A DNA stretch of 64,000 nt from contig OZ240668.1 in the NCBI GenBank assembly GCA_965198655.1, positions 496,001-560,000 on the forward strand, read 5' to 3'. Within the stretch, counting starts at the first letter, position 1; every line of letters starts with the position of its first letter. The position numbers were made by a program, and so were the translations under genes. The DNA is from Lichenicola sp965198655. Lineage in GTDB: Bacteria; Pseudomonadota; Alphaproteobacteria; Acetobacterales; Acetobacteraceae. Below, in pieces: positions 29,633 through 38,004 of the stretch. Below the pieces are notes generated by a model. That model ran no database searches, was not told where the DNA came from, and saw only the letters and a program-made list of their open reading frames with translations.

Positions 29633-31279
29633 ATGCTCACCTCCCGGCACACCGCGCTGATCCTCGCCCTCGTCATCGCCCTGTTCCTGCCGGGACGGGC
29701 CAGCCTGCCGCCGTTCGATCGCGACGAGCCGCGCTACATGGAGGCGAGCGCGCAGATGCTGCGCTCGGGCGACTTCGTCGACGTGCGGTTCCAGGACCAG
29801 CCGCGCTACCTGCAGCCGGCCGGCATCTACTGGCTGGAAGCGGCTGCGGTGGCCGCCACCGGCACGCTCGGGAGCCGCGAGGCGTGGGCCTACCGGCTGC
29901 CGACCCTGCTGGCGGTGGTGCTGTCGGTGCTGCTGACGGCGCGGATGGGGGCGACGCTGTTCGGTCCGACCGCCGGGCTGCTGGGCGCGCTGCTGCTGTC
30001 GGTGTCGGTGCTGATGACTGCGGAGGGCCGGCTGGCGACCATCGACAGCTGCCTGCTGGCCGCCGTGATGGCGGTGCAGACGGCGCTGCTGCGCGCCTGG
30101 AGCGACCGCGGCTCCGCACGGCGGACCCCGCCCTGGGTGGCTGCTCTGTATTGGGCGGCGGTCGGGGTCGGGCTGATGCTGAAGGGGCCGGTGATGCTGA
30201 TCCCGGCCTTCGGCACGCCGCTGGCGCTGGCGCTGATCGAGCGCCGCGTCGGCTGGTGGCGTCGGCTGCGCCCCGCCTGGGGGGTGCCGCTGATGCTGGC
30301 GATCGTGCTGCCCTGGTGCATCGCCATCACCCTGGTCAGCCACGGGCTGTTCTTCCAGCGTGCGGTAGGCACCAACTTCCTCGGCAAGGTGGCGTCCGGG
30401 CAGCAGGCGCACGGGCTGCCGCCAGGCTACCACCTCGCCGTGTTCGCCGTCGCGTTCTGGCCCGGCTCGCTGTTCGCGGCGATGGCGATCCCGTTCGTCT
30501 GGCTCCGGCGGCGCTCGGCCTCGGTACGGTTCTTGTCGTGCTGGATCGTGCCGCACTGGCTGGTGTTCGAGCTGATCGCCACCAAGCTGCCGCACTACGT
30601 GCTGCCGACCTACCCGGCGATCGCCCTGCTGGCAGCGGCCGCGGTGGCGCAGCCGGGCGGGTGGCGCCGGCCGGTGGCGGCCTGGGGCCGCGCCCTGCTC
30701 GCGCTGTACGGGCTGCTCTGGCTCTGCATCGGGCTCGTGCTGGCAGCGGCGGGTCCGGTGCTGCTGTGGCGGCTGCAGCACGTGCTGTCGCCTGTGTCGC
30801 TGCTGATCCCGGTGCTGTCGATGCCGCTGCTGCTGTTGTCGGCGTGGCTGGTGCTGCGCGGACGGGTGCAGGACGGGCTGCTCTCGGTCTGCGGCGCCGC
30901 GGTGATCATCTATTTCGGCCTGTTCACCGTCGTGCTGCCGCAGATGGACGCGATCTGGCTCAGCCCGCGCATCGCCCGTACCGTGACCCTGGTGCGGCCG
31001 TGCCCGGACAGCGTGCTGGCCTCGTCCTCGTTCAGCGAGCCGAGCCTGGTGTTCCTGGCAGGTCAGGACACGCGCCTGGTGAATGCGCCCACGGCGGCCG
31101 ACTTCCTGTCCAGCGACCGGCGCTGCGGCCTGGCGCTGGTTGGCGGACGCGACGCGGCAGCGTTTCGCGCGCGTGCCATGGCCGATGGGCTGCCGCTGCG
31201 ACAGCTGGCCCTGATCGAGGGCATCAACTACTCGAACGGCCGCAGGCTGTCGCTGACGCTGTATCGCGCCGGGCCGTGA
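29633..31279 (+). CDS. GT39/ArnT-like polytopic glycosyltransferase
   Basis: This 548-residue protein has about a dozen membrane segments. The GT-C catalytic aspartate lies in the first periplasmic loop (PPFDRDEPRYMEAS), followed by the YLQPAGIYWLEA and LMLKGPVMLIPAFG segments typical of the ArnT/PMT family. It uses a polyprenyl-phosphate sugar, likely made by the preceding GT2, to modify an envelope acceptor. ATG 29633 is preferred because GGAG precedes it; ATG 29603 would add ten residues. Confidence 0.88.
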   Translation: MLTSRHTALILALVIALFLPGRASLPPFDRDEPRYMEASAQMLRSGDFVDVRFQDQPRYLQPAGIYWLEAAAVAATGTLGSREAWAYRLPTLLAVVLSVLLTARMGATLFGPTAGLLGALLLSVSVLMTAEGRLATIDSCLLAAVMAVQTALLRAWSDRGSARRTPPWVAALYWAAVGVGLMLKGPVMLIPAFGTPLALALIERRVGWWRRLRPAWGVPLMLAIVLPWCIAITLVSHGLFFQRAVGTNFLGKVASGQQAHGLPPGYHLAVFAVAFWPGSLFAAMAIPFVWLRRRSASVRFLSCWIVPHWLVFELIATKLPHYVLPTYPAIALLAAAAVAQPGGWRRPVAAWGRALLALYGLLWLCIGLVLAAAGPVLLWRLQHVLSPVSLLIPVLSMPLLLLSAWLVLRGRVQDGLLSVCGAAVIIYFGLFTVVLPQMDAIWLSPRIARTVTLVRPCPDSVLASSSFSEPSLVFLAGQDTRLVNAPTAADFLSSDRRCGLALVGGRDAAAFRARAMADGLPLRQLALIEGINYSNGRRLSLTLYRAGP

Positions 31280-31433
31280 TGGCGACGCCGGCCAGGAGGC
31301 ATGGCGTATGGCGCCACATGCTGGTGCGTCGTTTCACCTGTCCGCGGTGTCGGACCCGGATATCAACGGGTTGATCCTGGCACGGCGCTTGCGATGTGTG
31401 GCCCCGAGGCGCCCTGCCTCCGGAGCAGTTCCG

Positions 31434-31847
31434 ATGACCGTTCGATATAGCGCCTACGCCGCCCGCGGCGACGTGTCGTTCCTTCCCGACGACCGGGCCG
31501 GCCGCGACCTGGCGAGCCTGAACTACGTCCTCCTCATCCTCGGCTTCTTCACCGGCATCACCGCCTTCGTGGCGCTGGTACTGGCCTATTGGCGGCGCGG
31601 CCGTTGCTTCGGCGTGGCGCGCAGCCACCTCGACTGGCAGATCCGCATCGTCTGGCACGGCGTGCTCGCCTTCCTGGCGATCGGCGCCCTGCACGCGGTG
31701 ATCCTGGGGCTCGGCGCCGTCACCTTCGGCATCGGCCTGGTGTTCATGGTGATCCCGTGGGGTCTGGGCGTGGTGTGGCTGGTCTGGACGCTGTGGGCGA
31801 TCGTGCGAGGCATGCGCCGCCTGAACCGGGGTCTGCCTGTCGGCTGA
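31434..31847 (+). CDS. Small polytopic membrane protein (DUF4870-like)
   Basis: A 137-residue protein with three to four membrane helices (LNYVLLILGFFTGITAFVAL, then IRIVWHGVLAFLAIGALHA, then VTFGIGLVFMVIPWG). The helix pattern and the YWRR...SHLDWQIRIVW motif resemble DUF4870/YedI-type proteins of unknown function. ATG 31434 follows CGGAG. It lies between the GT39 gene and a lipoprotein gene. Confidence 0.65.
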   Translation: MTVRYSAYAARGDVSFLPDDRAGRDLASLNYVLLILGFFTGITAFVALVLAYWRRGRCFGVARSHLDWQIRIVWHGVLAFLAIGALHAVILGLGAVTFGIGLVFMVIPWGLGVVWLVWTLWAIVRGMRRLNRGLPVG

Positions 31848-32016
31848 CGGATCGGCCGACCAGGCCTGGTCGGCCGGCGCCGTCCCGAAGGGTAGGCCGT
31901 CGACCCGCTTCGGTGCCGGCATGCTCGTCCGCCGAGTGCCGAACGCGGCCCGTGCGGACGGATGCCTGCGTCGCCTGTTTCATGGCACGATTGGGCGATC
32001 CGCGAAGGAGCGCCGC

Positions 32017-32445
32017 TTGACCCCGAATCGTTCTCGTCCGCTCCCGGTGCTGCTGCTCGCGGCCGTCCTGCTGGGCGGCTGCGTGTCGGCTGACCTGGCC
32101 CATCCGGCCGCGACCAGCGGATGGGCCGACACGCGGCTGTATTTCGGGCTCGGACCGGCCGACCAGCCCGGGGACGGCGTCAGCCCGCGAGCCTGGCGCG
32201 ACTTCCTCGACCAGGAGGTGACGCCGCGCTTCCCCGCTGGGCTCAGCGTGATCGATGTGTACGGGCAGTGGCAAGGCGTGCATGACGCGGTGCCGAAGCG
32301 GCTGCGCTCCAAGCTGCTGGTGATCGACCATCCCGACGACGCCCGCAACCGCGCCGCGATCGAGGCGATCCGGAATGCTTGGAAGCGACGCACCGGCGAC
32401 CTGTCGGTGCTGCGGGTGACGGTGCCGGCGGAGGTGTCGTTCTGA
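32017..32445 (+). CDS. DUF3574 lipoprotein
   Basis: A 142-residue protein beginning at TTG 32017 after AAGGAG. The signal peptide ends in the lipobox LLGGC, so it is lipid-anchored in the envelope. The body matches DUF3574 (DTRLYFGLGPADQP, FLDQEVTPRFPAGLSVIDVY then GQWQ). Function unknown. A genomic repeat begins 27 bases after the stop. Confidence 0.8.
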   Translation: MTPNRSRPLPVLLLAAVLLGGCVSADLAHPAATSGWADTRLYFGLGPADQPGDGVSPRAWRDFLDQEVTPRFPAGLSVIDVYGQWQGVHDAVPKRLRSKLLVIDHPDDARNRAAIEAIRNAWKRRTGDLSVLRVTVPAEVSF

Positions 32446-32471
32446 GGTCCGGTTGAGAGTTCCGATGGATG

Positions 32472-32592
32472 GCGAAGGCCAGGGGCTTTGCCCCTGGACC
32501 CCATGAAGGGCAAAGCCCTTCAAACCCGATTCTTAGAGTGATGGGGCCTCCGGCCCCAACGGGTCCAGGGCAGAGCCTTGGCCTTCTTCTGA
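32472..32592. repeat. Intergenic palindromic repeats, copy 2 (paired)
   Basis: The first half (32472-32534: GAAGGCCAGGGGCTTTGCCC followed by a second stem around GGACCCCATGAAGGG) matches 37081-37143 in inverted orientation. The second half (about 32540-32592) is an inverted relative of the copy at 9847. Both halves are strongly self-complementary. Confidence 0.7.
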
Positions 32593-32681
32593 GCCTTGCA
32601 TCACGTGCGTGTCACCGCGAACGACGATGCAGGCGTGGGCGCGTTCGCGCCTGCGTCATCCTTGCGTGTCGGAGAATCCGT

Positions 32682-34169
32682 TTGCCAAGAAGCCTCGACG
32701 TTGCGATCGGCCGGATTGAAGCGGCCGAACGTCTGGACCGCCCCGCTTACGCGCTCGGCAAGGCCATCTCCCGGACCGCCCAGCTCGGCGGCCGGCCAGG
32801 CAAGGCCGCGGCCGACATGCTCCACGGCCGGCCCTACGGTCATCCCATCCACCCCCTGATCGTCGCCATACCGATCGGCACCTGGACGCTGGCGTTCGGC
32901 CTGGACCTGCTGGGCGGTGCCGGGCTGTTGCGCCAGCCCGGCACCGCCCGGGCGGCGGACGTGGCGCTGGCGGTCGGCTCGGCCGGTGCCGCGGCGGCCA
33001 TCACCACCGGGTTGGCGGACTGGCTGCACCTGAACGGGCGGGACAAGCGGGTCGGGCTCGTGCACGGCACGGTCAATGTCACGACGCTCGCACTGAACCT
33101 GTGGTCCGGCTGCCTGCGCCGGCAGGACCGCCGCGGCGCGGGGGTACTGGTCAGCGCCGCTGCCTACGCGACCATGACCATCGGCGGCTACCTGGGCGGC
33201 CACCTCGTCTACCGCCGGCGCGCCGCCGTGGATCATGCCGACCGCAGCCCGGTGCCGCGCGAGTTCACCGCCGTCGCGACGTTCGCCGACCTGCCCGAGA
33301 ACAAGCCTCACCGCGTGGCCGTGTGGGACAAGGTGAAGCGCAGCGAGGTCGGCATCGCGCTCGTCCGCCAGGGTGGCCGGGTTCACGCCATGGGCGCGCG
33401 CTGCGCCCACGCCGGCGGCCCGCTCGAGGAGGGATGGGTGCTGAACGGAACGCTGGTCTGCCCTTGGCATGGCTCGCGGTTCGACCTCGAGACGGGACAG
33501 CCGGCAGCGGGCCCCTCCACCTGTCCGCAGCCACGCTACGAGGTGCGGCTGCAGGACGGCGTGGTCGAGCTGCGGCGCGAGCAGGAGCCCGGCGACCACG
33601 TGGTCACCAGCGCCTCGCTCGCCCACGAGCCGGACGCCGTTCGCCTCGACAGGCCGGACAGCTTCCCGGGACAGGATGCCCCGGCTGCACGGAGCGCGAC
33701 CGCGGTGCTCTACGAGCACCACGAGCTCATGCGCCGCATGTTCGAGCGCATGCTGGCCAGCTCGGGCGCCGATGCGCAGCGGCACGACCTGATGCGCGCC
33801 CTGGCCGCCGAGCTGGACATCCACGAGGTCATCGAGGACGCAATCTTCTATCCCGCCGTGCGCAGCGTCAGCGAGGACACCGAGATCGCCTATGCGGAAC
33901 ACGGCGTGCTGGCCGACCTGCTGGCGCAGACCGTCAAGTTTCCGCTCGGCGGCGAGGAGTTCGAGACCCACCTGGCCGCGCTGCAGGCGGCGTTCCTGCA
34001 TCATGCCGGGTCGGAGGAGAAGTCGATGTTCAAGGAAGCGGCACGGTTGAGCGAACGCCGCCTGCTGGACCTCGGCGTCGAGTTGGAGCGTCTGCTGGAG
34101 AAGGAACGTATGTCGCGGGCGCGCAAGGCGTTCCGGGCGCTGAAGATCAGCCTGCTGGAGAAGGTTTGA
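32682..34169 (+). CDS. DUF2231 membrane domain - Rieske - hemerythrin fusion
   Basis: A 495-residue three-part protein from TTG 32682 after GGAGAATCC. Residues ~40-185 are a DUF2231 four-helix membrane domain (HGRPYGHPIHPLIVAIPIGT then WTLAF). Residues ~195-310 are a Rieske [2Fe-2S] domain with ligands C241/H243 (CAHAGGPLEEG) and C260/H263 (CPWHGSRFD). Residues ~340-495 form a hemerythrin HHE domain starting at H346-H347, with further acidic and His ligands (HEVIEDAIFYP, HHAGSEEKSMF). The set suggests membrane-bound electron transfer coupled to O2 or NO sensing or binding. It sits 33 bases before a molybdopterin oxidoreductase, its likely partner. Confidence 0.85.
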   Translation: MPRSLDVAIGRIEAAERLDRPAYALGKAISRTAQLGGRPGKAAADMLHGRPYGHPIHPLIVAIPIGTWTLAFGLDLLGGAGLLRQPGTARAADVALAVGSAGAAAAITTGLADWLHLNGRDKRVGLVHGTVNVTTLALNLWSGCLRRQDRRGAGVLVSAAAYATMTIGGYLGGHLVYRRRAAVDHADRSPVPREFTAVATFADLPENKPHRVAVWDKVKRSEVGIALVRQGGRVHAMGARCAHAGGPLEEGWVLNGTLVCPWHGSRFDLETGQPAAGPSTCPQPRYEVRLQDGVVELRREQEPGDHVVTSASLAHEPDAVRLDRPDSFPGQDAPAARSATAVLYEHHELMRRMFERMLASSGADAQRHDLMRALAAELDIHEVIEDAIFYPAVRSVSEDTEIAYAEHGVLADLLAQTVKFPLGGEEFETHLAALQAAFLHHAGSEEKSMFKEAARLSERRLLDLGVELERLLEKERMSRARKAFRALKISLLEKV

Positions 34170-34202
34170 GGCACGACCGCCTGGACGTGCGTCCTCGCCT
34201 GC

Positions 34203-37055
34203 ATGGCTGACTCCCGCGACAGCGTGTCCGACCCGTGGGGCGCGCGCGCGCCCTTCCAGGGCGAGGGCGCCTGGCCCGCGCGGGTGGATTTCCGGACGAT
34301 TTCGGCGCCCGATCGCTGGGTGCAATCCGCCTGCGTGCTCTGCTCGAACGGGTGTGCGCTTGATGTCGGCGTGACGGGCGGCCGCATCGTCGGGGTCCGT
34401 GGACGGCCACTCGATCGATCCAATCGCGGTCGGCTCGGTCCCAAGGGATTGTATGGCTGGGCCGCGAACAACAGCGCCGACCGGCTGACGCGTCCCCTGA
34501 TCCGCGACGACGGACTGTTCCGGGAAGCGAGCTGGGACGAGGCGATGTCCCTGATCGTCCGCCGCTCCCGGGAAACGATCGACCGCTACACCGCGGGCGC
34601 GATCGGCATCTACAGCAGCGGCCAACTGATGCTGGAGGAGTACTACACGCTGGCCGTCATCGCCAAGGCCGGCCTGGGCACGCCGCATGTCGACGGCAAT
34701 ATCCGTCTCTGCACCGCGACCGCGAGCGCCGCGCTGAAGGAAAGCTTCGGCGCGGACGGACAGCCGGGCACCGTGGAGGATCTCGACACCACCGCCTGTA
34801 TCCTGATGGCCGGTCACAACCCGGCCCTGACCACCACCGTGATGTGGATGCGCATCCTGGATCGCCGTCGCGGTGCGGCGCCGCCCACGCTGATCGTGAT
34901 CGACCCGCGTCGCACGCCCACCGCGGCCGAGGCCGACATCTGGCTCGCCCCGCGCGCCGGCACCAACCTGGCGCTGCTGAACGGGTTGCTGCACCTGCTG
35001 ATCGCGGACGGACACGTCGACGCGGACTTCGTGGCGTCCCGCACCATCGGCATGGACGCGCTGCGGGCCGTCGTGGCCGCCTACCCGCCGGACCGGGTGC
35101 AGGGCATCACCGGCGTGCCGGAGGCGCTGCTCCGCCGCGCCGCCACCGCCATCGGCCAGGCGCCGAGCTTGGTGTCCACCTGCCTGCAAGGGATCTACCA
35201 GAGTCATCAGGCCACGGCGTCCGCCTGCCAGATCAACAACATCCACCTGCTGCGCGGCATGATCGGCCGGCCCGGATGCGGCGTGCTGCAGATGAACGGC
35301 CAGCCGACCGCGCAGAACACGCGCGAGTGCGGCGTCTTCGAGGATCTGAGCGGTTCCCGTAACTGGCAGAACCCGGATCATGTCGCCGAGCTCGCCCGGC
35401 TCTGGAACGTGTCACCCGCGACGCTGCCGCATTGGGCACCTGGGACGGCAGCGCTGGACATCTTCCGCTACGCCGAGTCCGGCACGATCCGTTTGCTCTG
35501 GATCCAGTGCACCAACCCGGCGGTGTCCCTGCCGGACCTGCCGCGCATCCGCGCGCTGCTCGGGAGGCGGGAGCTGTTCACGGTGGTGCAGGACGCGTTC
35601 ATGACGGAAACCGCGCAACTGGCCGACGTGGTGCTGCCGGCCGCGATCTGGGCGGAGAAGACCGGGACCTTCACCAACTTCGATCGGACCGTGCACATCA
35701 GCCACAAGGCGGTGGAGCCGCCAGGGCAGGCACGCAGCGACTTCGACATCTTCCTGGACTACGCGAGGCGCATGGATCTCCGCGACCAGCACGGTGCCCC
35801 GCTGGTCAAGTGGACCACCCCGGAAGCGGCATTCGAGGCCTGGAAGGCCTGCTCGCGCGGACGCCCCTGCGACTACACCGGCCTGACCTACGAGACGCTG
35901 TCCGGCGGCTCCGGCATTCCCTGGCCCTGCAACGAGATCCACCCGCAGGGCGCCGCACGGCTCTACGAGGACCACGTCTTTCCCACCAGTCTCGAAACCT
36001 GCCAGAGCTTCGGTCATGATCTGCAGACCGGCGCCGCCGTGACGCCGGAGGACTACAAGGCCCTCAACCCGAAAGGCCGAGCCTTCCTCAAGGCCGCCCA
36101 CTACCAGCCCGCCCCCGAGATGCCGGATGCCGAGTTTCCGTTTGCCCTGTCAACCGGGCGTGTGTTGACCCAGTTCCATACGCGCACGAAGACCGGGCGC
36201 GTGGCGGAGCTGAACGACGCGGCGCCGGCGCCGTTCGTCGAGATCACCCGCGCCGACGCGATGCGGCTTGGCGCGGAAGACGGAAGCATGTTGTCCCTGC
36301 GCTCGCGACGCGGCGCGATGCGGGCGCGTGCGCGGATCGCGGATGGACTGGACGGACACGTCTTCGTCCCCTTCCACTACAGCAACAGCGGAAGCCAGGA
36401 CGGCCTGCGTGCCGCCAACGAGCTCACCCGGTTCGCCTGCGATCCCGTCAGCAAGCAACCGCAGTTCAAGTACGCCGCAGTCAGCGTCACCCTGGCCGGC
36501 AGGGATGAGGGCAGCAGACAGGCGCAGGCCGGGAACGCATCCACTCCAACCATGGCGGCGGCAGAACCGATGGCAAGCAGGCAGCCACGAGCGCGTAGCC
36601 ACGTGGGCGACTTTCTCCGCGGCCTGGACGTCGACCTTGGCGGTCTGGCCGAGGGATACGCGCAGCTCGGTTCCACCTATGCGAATGTGCCCGATCTGCC
36701 TGACACGTCCAAGCTGTTCGCAGCCACGCTGCTTCAGCAACGTGGCACCGTGCGTCCCTTCTTGACGCGTTATGGTGCTCCCACGCCTCCGCGACGCATG
36801 ACCGACATCGGTTCGACGGCGCGGCGTGGCATCGGCATCGAGCTCGCCCTGCTGCGGGATTTGCAGCGCCTCCACCGCCTGACGGCGGACTGCAAGACGA
36901 CCATCGAGATCGTTTCGGCCGCAGCCGCGGCGCTCTGCGACCAGAACCTTGCCTCGATCCTGTCGGACGTGCACGCGACCATTGCCGGTCAACTGTCCTG
37001 GCTGGAGACCCAAATTCGGCAGGCGTCCGCACAGGCTCTCACCGTTCCGCAATAA
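34203..37055 (+). CDS. Molybdopterin oxidoreductase with C-terminal helical extension
   Basis: A 950-residue protein of the DMSO-reductase superfamily, closest in pattern to assimilatory nitrate reductase/formate dehydrogenase-like members. Residues 44-51 hold three cluster cysteines (CVLCSNGC). The expected fourth is Gly79 (GRLGPKG), so the [4Fe-4S] site has only three Cys. The molybdenum ligand is probably Cys170 (NIRLCTATAS). Residues ~650-765 form the molybdopterin dinucleotide-binding domain. The last ~170 residues, after a Gln/Ala/Thr-rich linker, are helical with a ferritin-like look (LLRDLQRLHRLTADCKTTIE) but are not assigned. No Tat signal is seen, so it is probably cytosolic. Substrate unknown. 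Confidence 0.85.
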   Translation: MADSRDSVSDPWGARAPFQGEGAWPARVDFRTISAPDRWVQSACVLCSNGCALDVGVTGGRIVGVRGRPLDRSNRGRLGPKGLYGWAANNSADRLTRPLIRDDGLFREASWDEAMSLIVRRSRETIDRYTAGAIGIYSSGQLMLEEYYTLAVIAKAGLGTPHVDGNIRLCTATASAALKESFGADGQPGTVEDLDTTACILMAGHNPALTTTVMWMRILDRRRGAAPPTLIVIDPRRTPTAAEADIWLAPRAGTNLALLNGLLHLLIADGHVDADFVASRTIGMDALRAVVAAYPPDRVQGITGVPEALLRRAATAIGQAPSLVSTCLQGIYQSHQATASACQINNIHLLRGMIGRPGCGVLQMNGQPTAQNTRECGVFEDLSGSRNWQNPDHVAELARLWNVSPATLPHWAPGTAALDIFRYAESGTIRLLWIQCTNPAVSLPDLPRIRALLGRRELFTVVQDAFMTETAQLADVVLPAAIWAEKTGTFTNFDRTVHISHKAVEPPGQARSDFDIFLDYARRMDLRDQHGAPLVKWTTPEAAFEAWKACSRGRPCDYTGLTYETLSGGSGIPWPCNEIHPQGAARLYEDHVFPTSLETCQSFGHDLQTGAAVTPEDYKALNPKGRAFLKAAHYQPAPEMPDAEFPFALSTGRVLTQFHTRTKTGRVAELNDAAPAPFVEITRADAMRLGAEDGSMLSLRSRRGAMRARARIADGLDGHVFVPFHYSNSGSQDGLRAANELTRFACDPVSKQPQFKYAAVSVTLAGRDEGSRQAQAGNASTPTMAAAEPMASRQPRARSHVGDFLRGLDVDLGGLAEGYAQLGSTYANVPDLPDTSKLFAATLLQQRGTVRPFLTRYGAPTPPRRMTDIGSTARRGIGIELALLRDLQRLHRLTADCKTTIEIVSAAAAALCDQNLASILSDVHATIAGQLSWLETQIRQASAQALTVPQ

Positions 37056-37080
37056 TGGCCCCTTCGCGCACCTTCACTTC

Positions 37081-37143
37081 AAGAATTGGGTTTGAAGGGC
37101 TCTGCCCTTCATGGGGTCCAGGGGCAACGCCCGTGGCCTTCAC
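37081..37143. repeat. Intergenic palindromic repeat, copy 3 (inverted)
   Basis: The reverse complement closely matches 32472-32534, including GACCCCATGAAGGGCA and TTCAAACCCAATTCTT-type ends. It lies between the convergent molybdopterin and VOC genes. Confidence 0.7.
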
Positions 37144-37158
37144 CGTCCTCTGAAGCTC

Positions 37159-38004
37159 TCAAACGGACCCCGAGCCGCCGACAAGCATGACCCGATGCCC
37201 GTCGGGATCGCTCAGCATACGCACCGGCTCCGACGGATCGTCGGTGATCACCATCGTGCGCGTGCAGGCGATGTCGGCCGGGCCGGCAGAGCCCGAACGC
37301 ACCGGTGGATTGTGATAGGCCAGCAGCTCCAGATGCGGCGGGACGGCGGGCGGGTCGAGCCCGACCACGCCGACGGCAACCTCCGGCGCGTCGTCGAGGC
37401 GAACCTGTTCCGCGCCCTGGTTGGAGGAGCGCGCGCTCACCGCAAGGCCGAGGCCCATGTAGAAGGCGAGGCTGCGCGCCTCGTCCGCCACCACAATCGC
37501 CGAATGGTCGATGCCGAGGCACGGCGTGCTGCCGGTGGGCCGTCCGGACCAGGCGGCCGGCGCACCGTCGGGCGGGAACGCCAGCAGCTCCAGCGGATGG
37601 CCTTCCGGATCGCGGAACTTGAACGCCGTCACGCCGCCGGAGGACTTCGGCAGCACGACCGGGCTGCCCCGGCTGATGGTCTGCCAGCCCCCCTGCCGCG
37701 ACAGGCGCTCATGTGCCGCCGCCATGTCGGAGACGACCAGCGCCAGGTGCTGGAACCAGCCGTCATGGCTGGTGCTCGCCGTCGGATAGGGCGCGCCCGA
37801 TCGCTCGAAGCCGACCAGCTCGATCTCCTGCAGCCCGAGGCGCAGGCGGTGCACCGTCGCCTGGCCCGGCACGCCGTAGGGCAAGGCGTCCTGCCGCTCC
37901 CTCGCGACCGGCTCGAAGCCGAAGACGTCGCCGTAGAACCGCGCCAGCCGCTCGGGGTCGGCGCTGGTCAGGCTGAACCGGGCGATCCGGGCGATAACGG
38001 TCAC
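37159..38004 (-). CDS. Two-domain VOC (glyoxalase-fold) protein
   Basis: This 281-residue protein has two vicinal-oxygen-chelate modules. The first (IARFSLTSADPERLARFYGD ... FKFRDPEGHPLELLAFP) and second (GIDHSAIVVADEARSLAFYM ... RMLSDPDGHRVMLVGG) each end in the DPxGH/ExLL metal-ligand-type segment. Such proteins include dioxygenases, isomerases and lyases on small oxygenated substrates. The GTG start overlaps the stop of the SMP-30 gene. It is last in a DoxX-SMP-30-VOC operon. Confidence 0.82.
   Translation of the reverse strand: MTVIARIARFSLTSADPERLARFYGDVFGFEPVARERQDALPYGVPGQATVHRLRLGLQEIELVGFERSGAPYPTASTSHDGWFQHLALVVSDMAAAHERLSRQGGWQTISRGSPVVLPKSSGGVTAFKFRDPEGHPLELLAFPPDGAPAAWSGRPTGSTPCLGIDHSAIVVADEARSLAFYMGLGLAVSARSSNQGAEQVRLDDAPEVAVGVVGLDPPAVPPHLELLAYHNPPVRSGSAGPADIACTRTMVITDDPSEPVRMLSDPDGHRVMLVGGSGSV

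Noticed and set aside
32601..35381. Long minus frame opposite the Rieske and molybdenum genes
   Set aside because: No recognisable domain; real iron-sulfur and Mo motifs lie on plus.
32472..37143. Composite transposon bounded by the inverted repeats
   Set aside because: No transposase inside, no target duplication, and related repeats occur elsewhere in the window.
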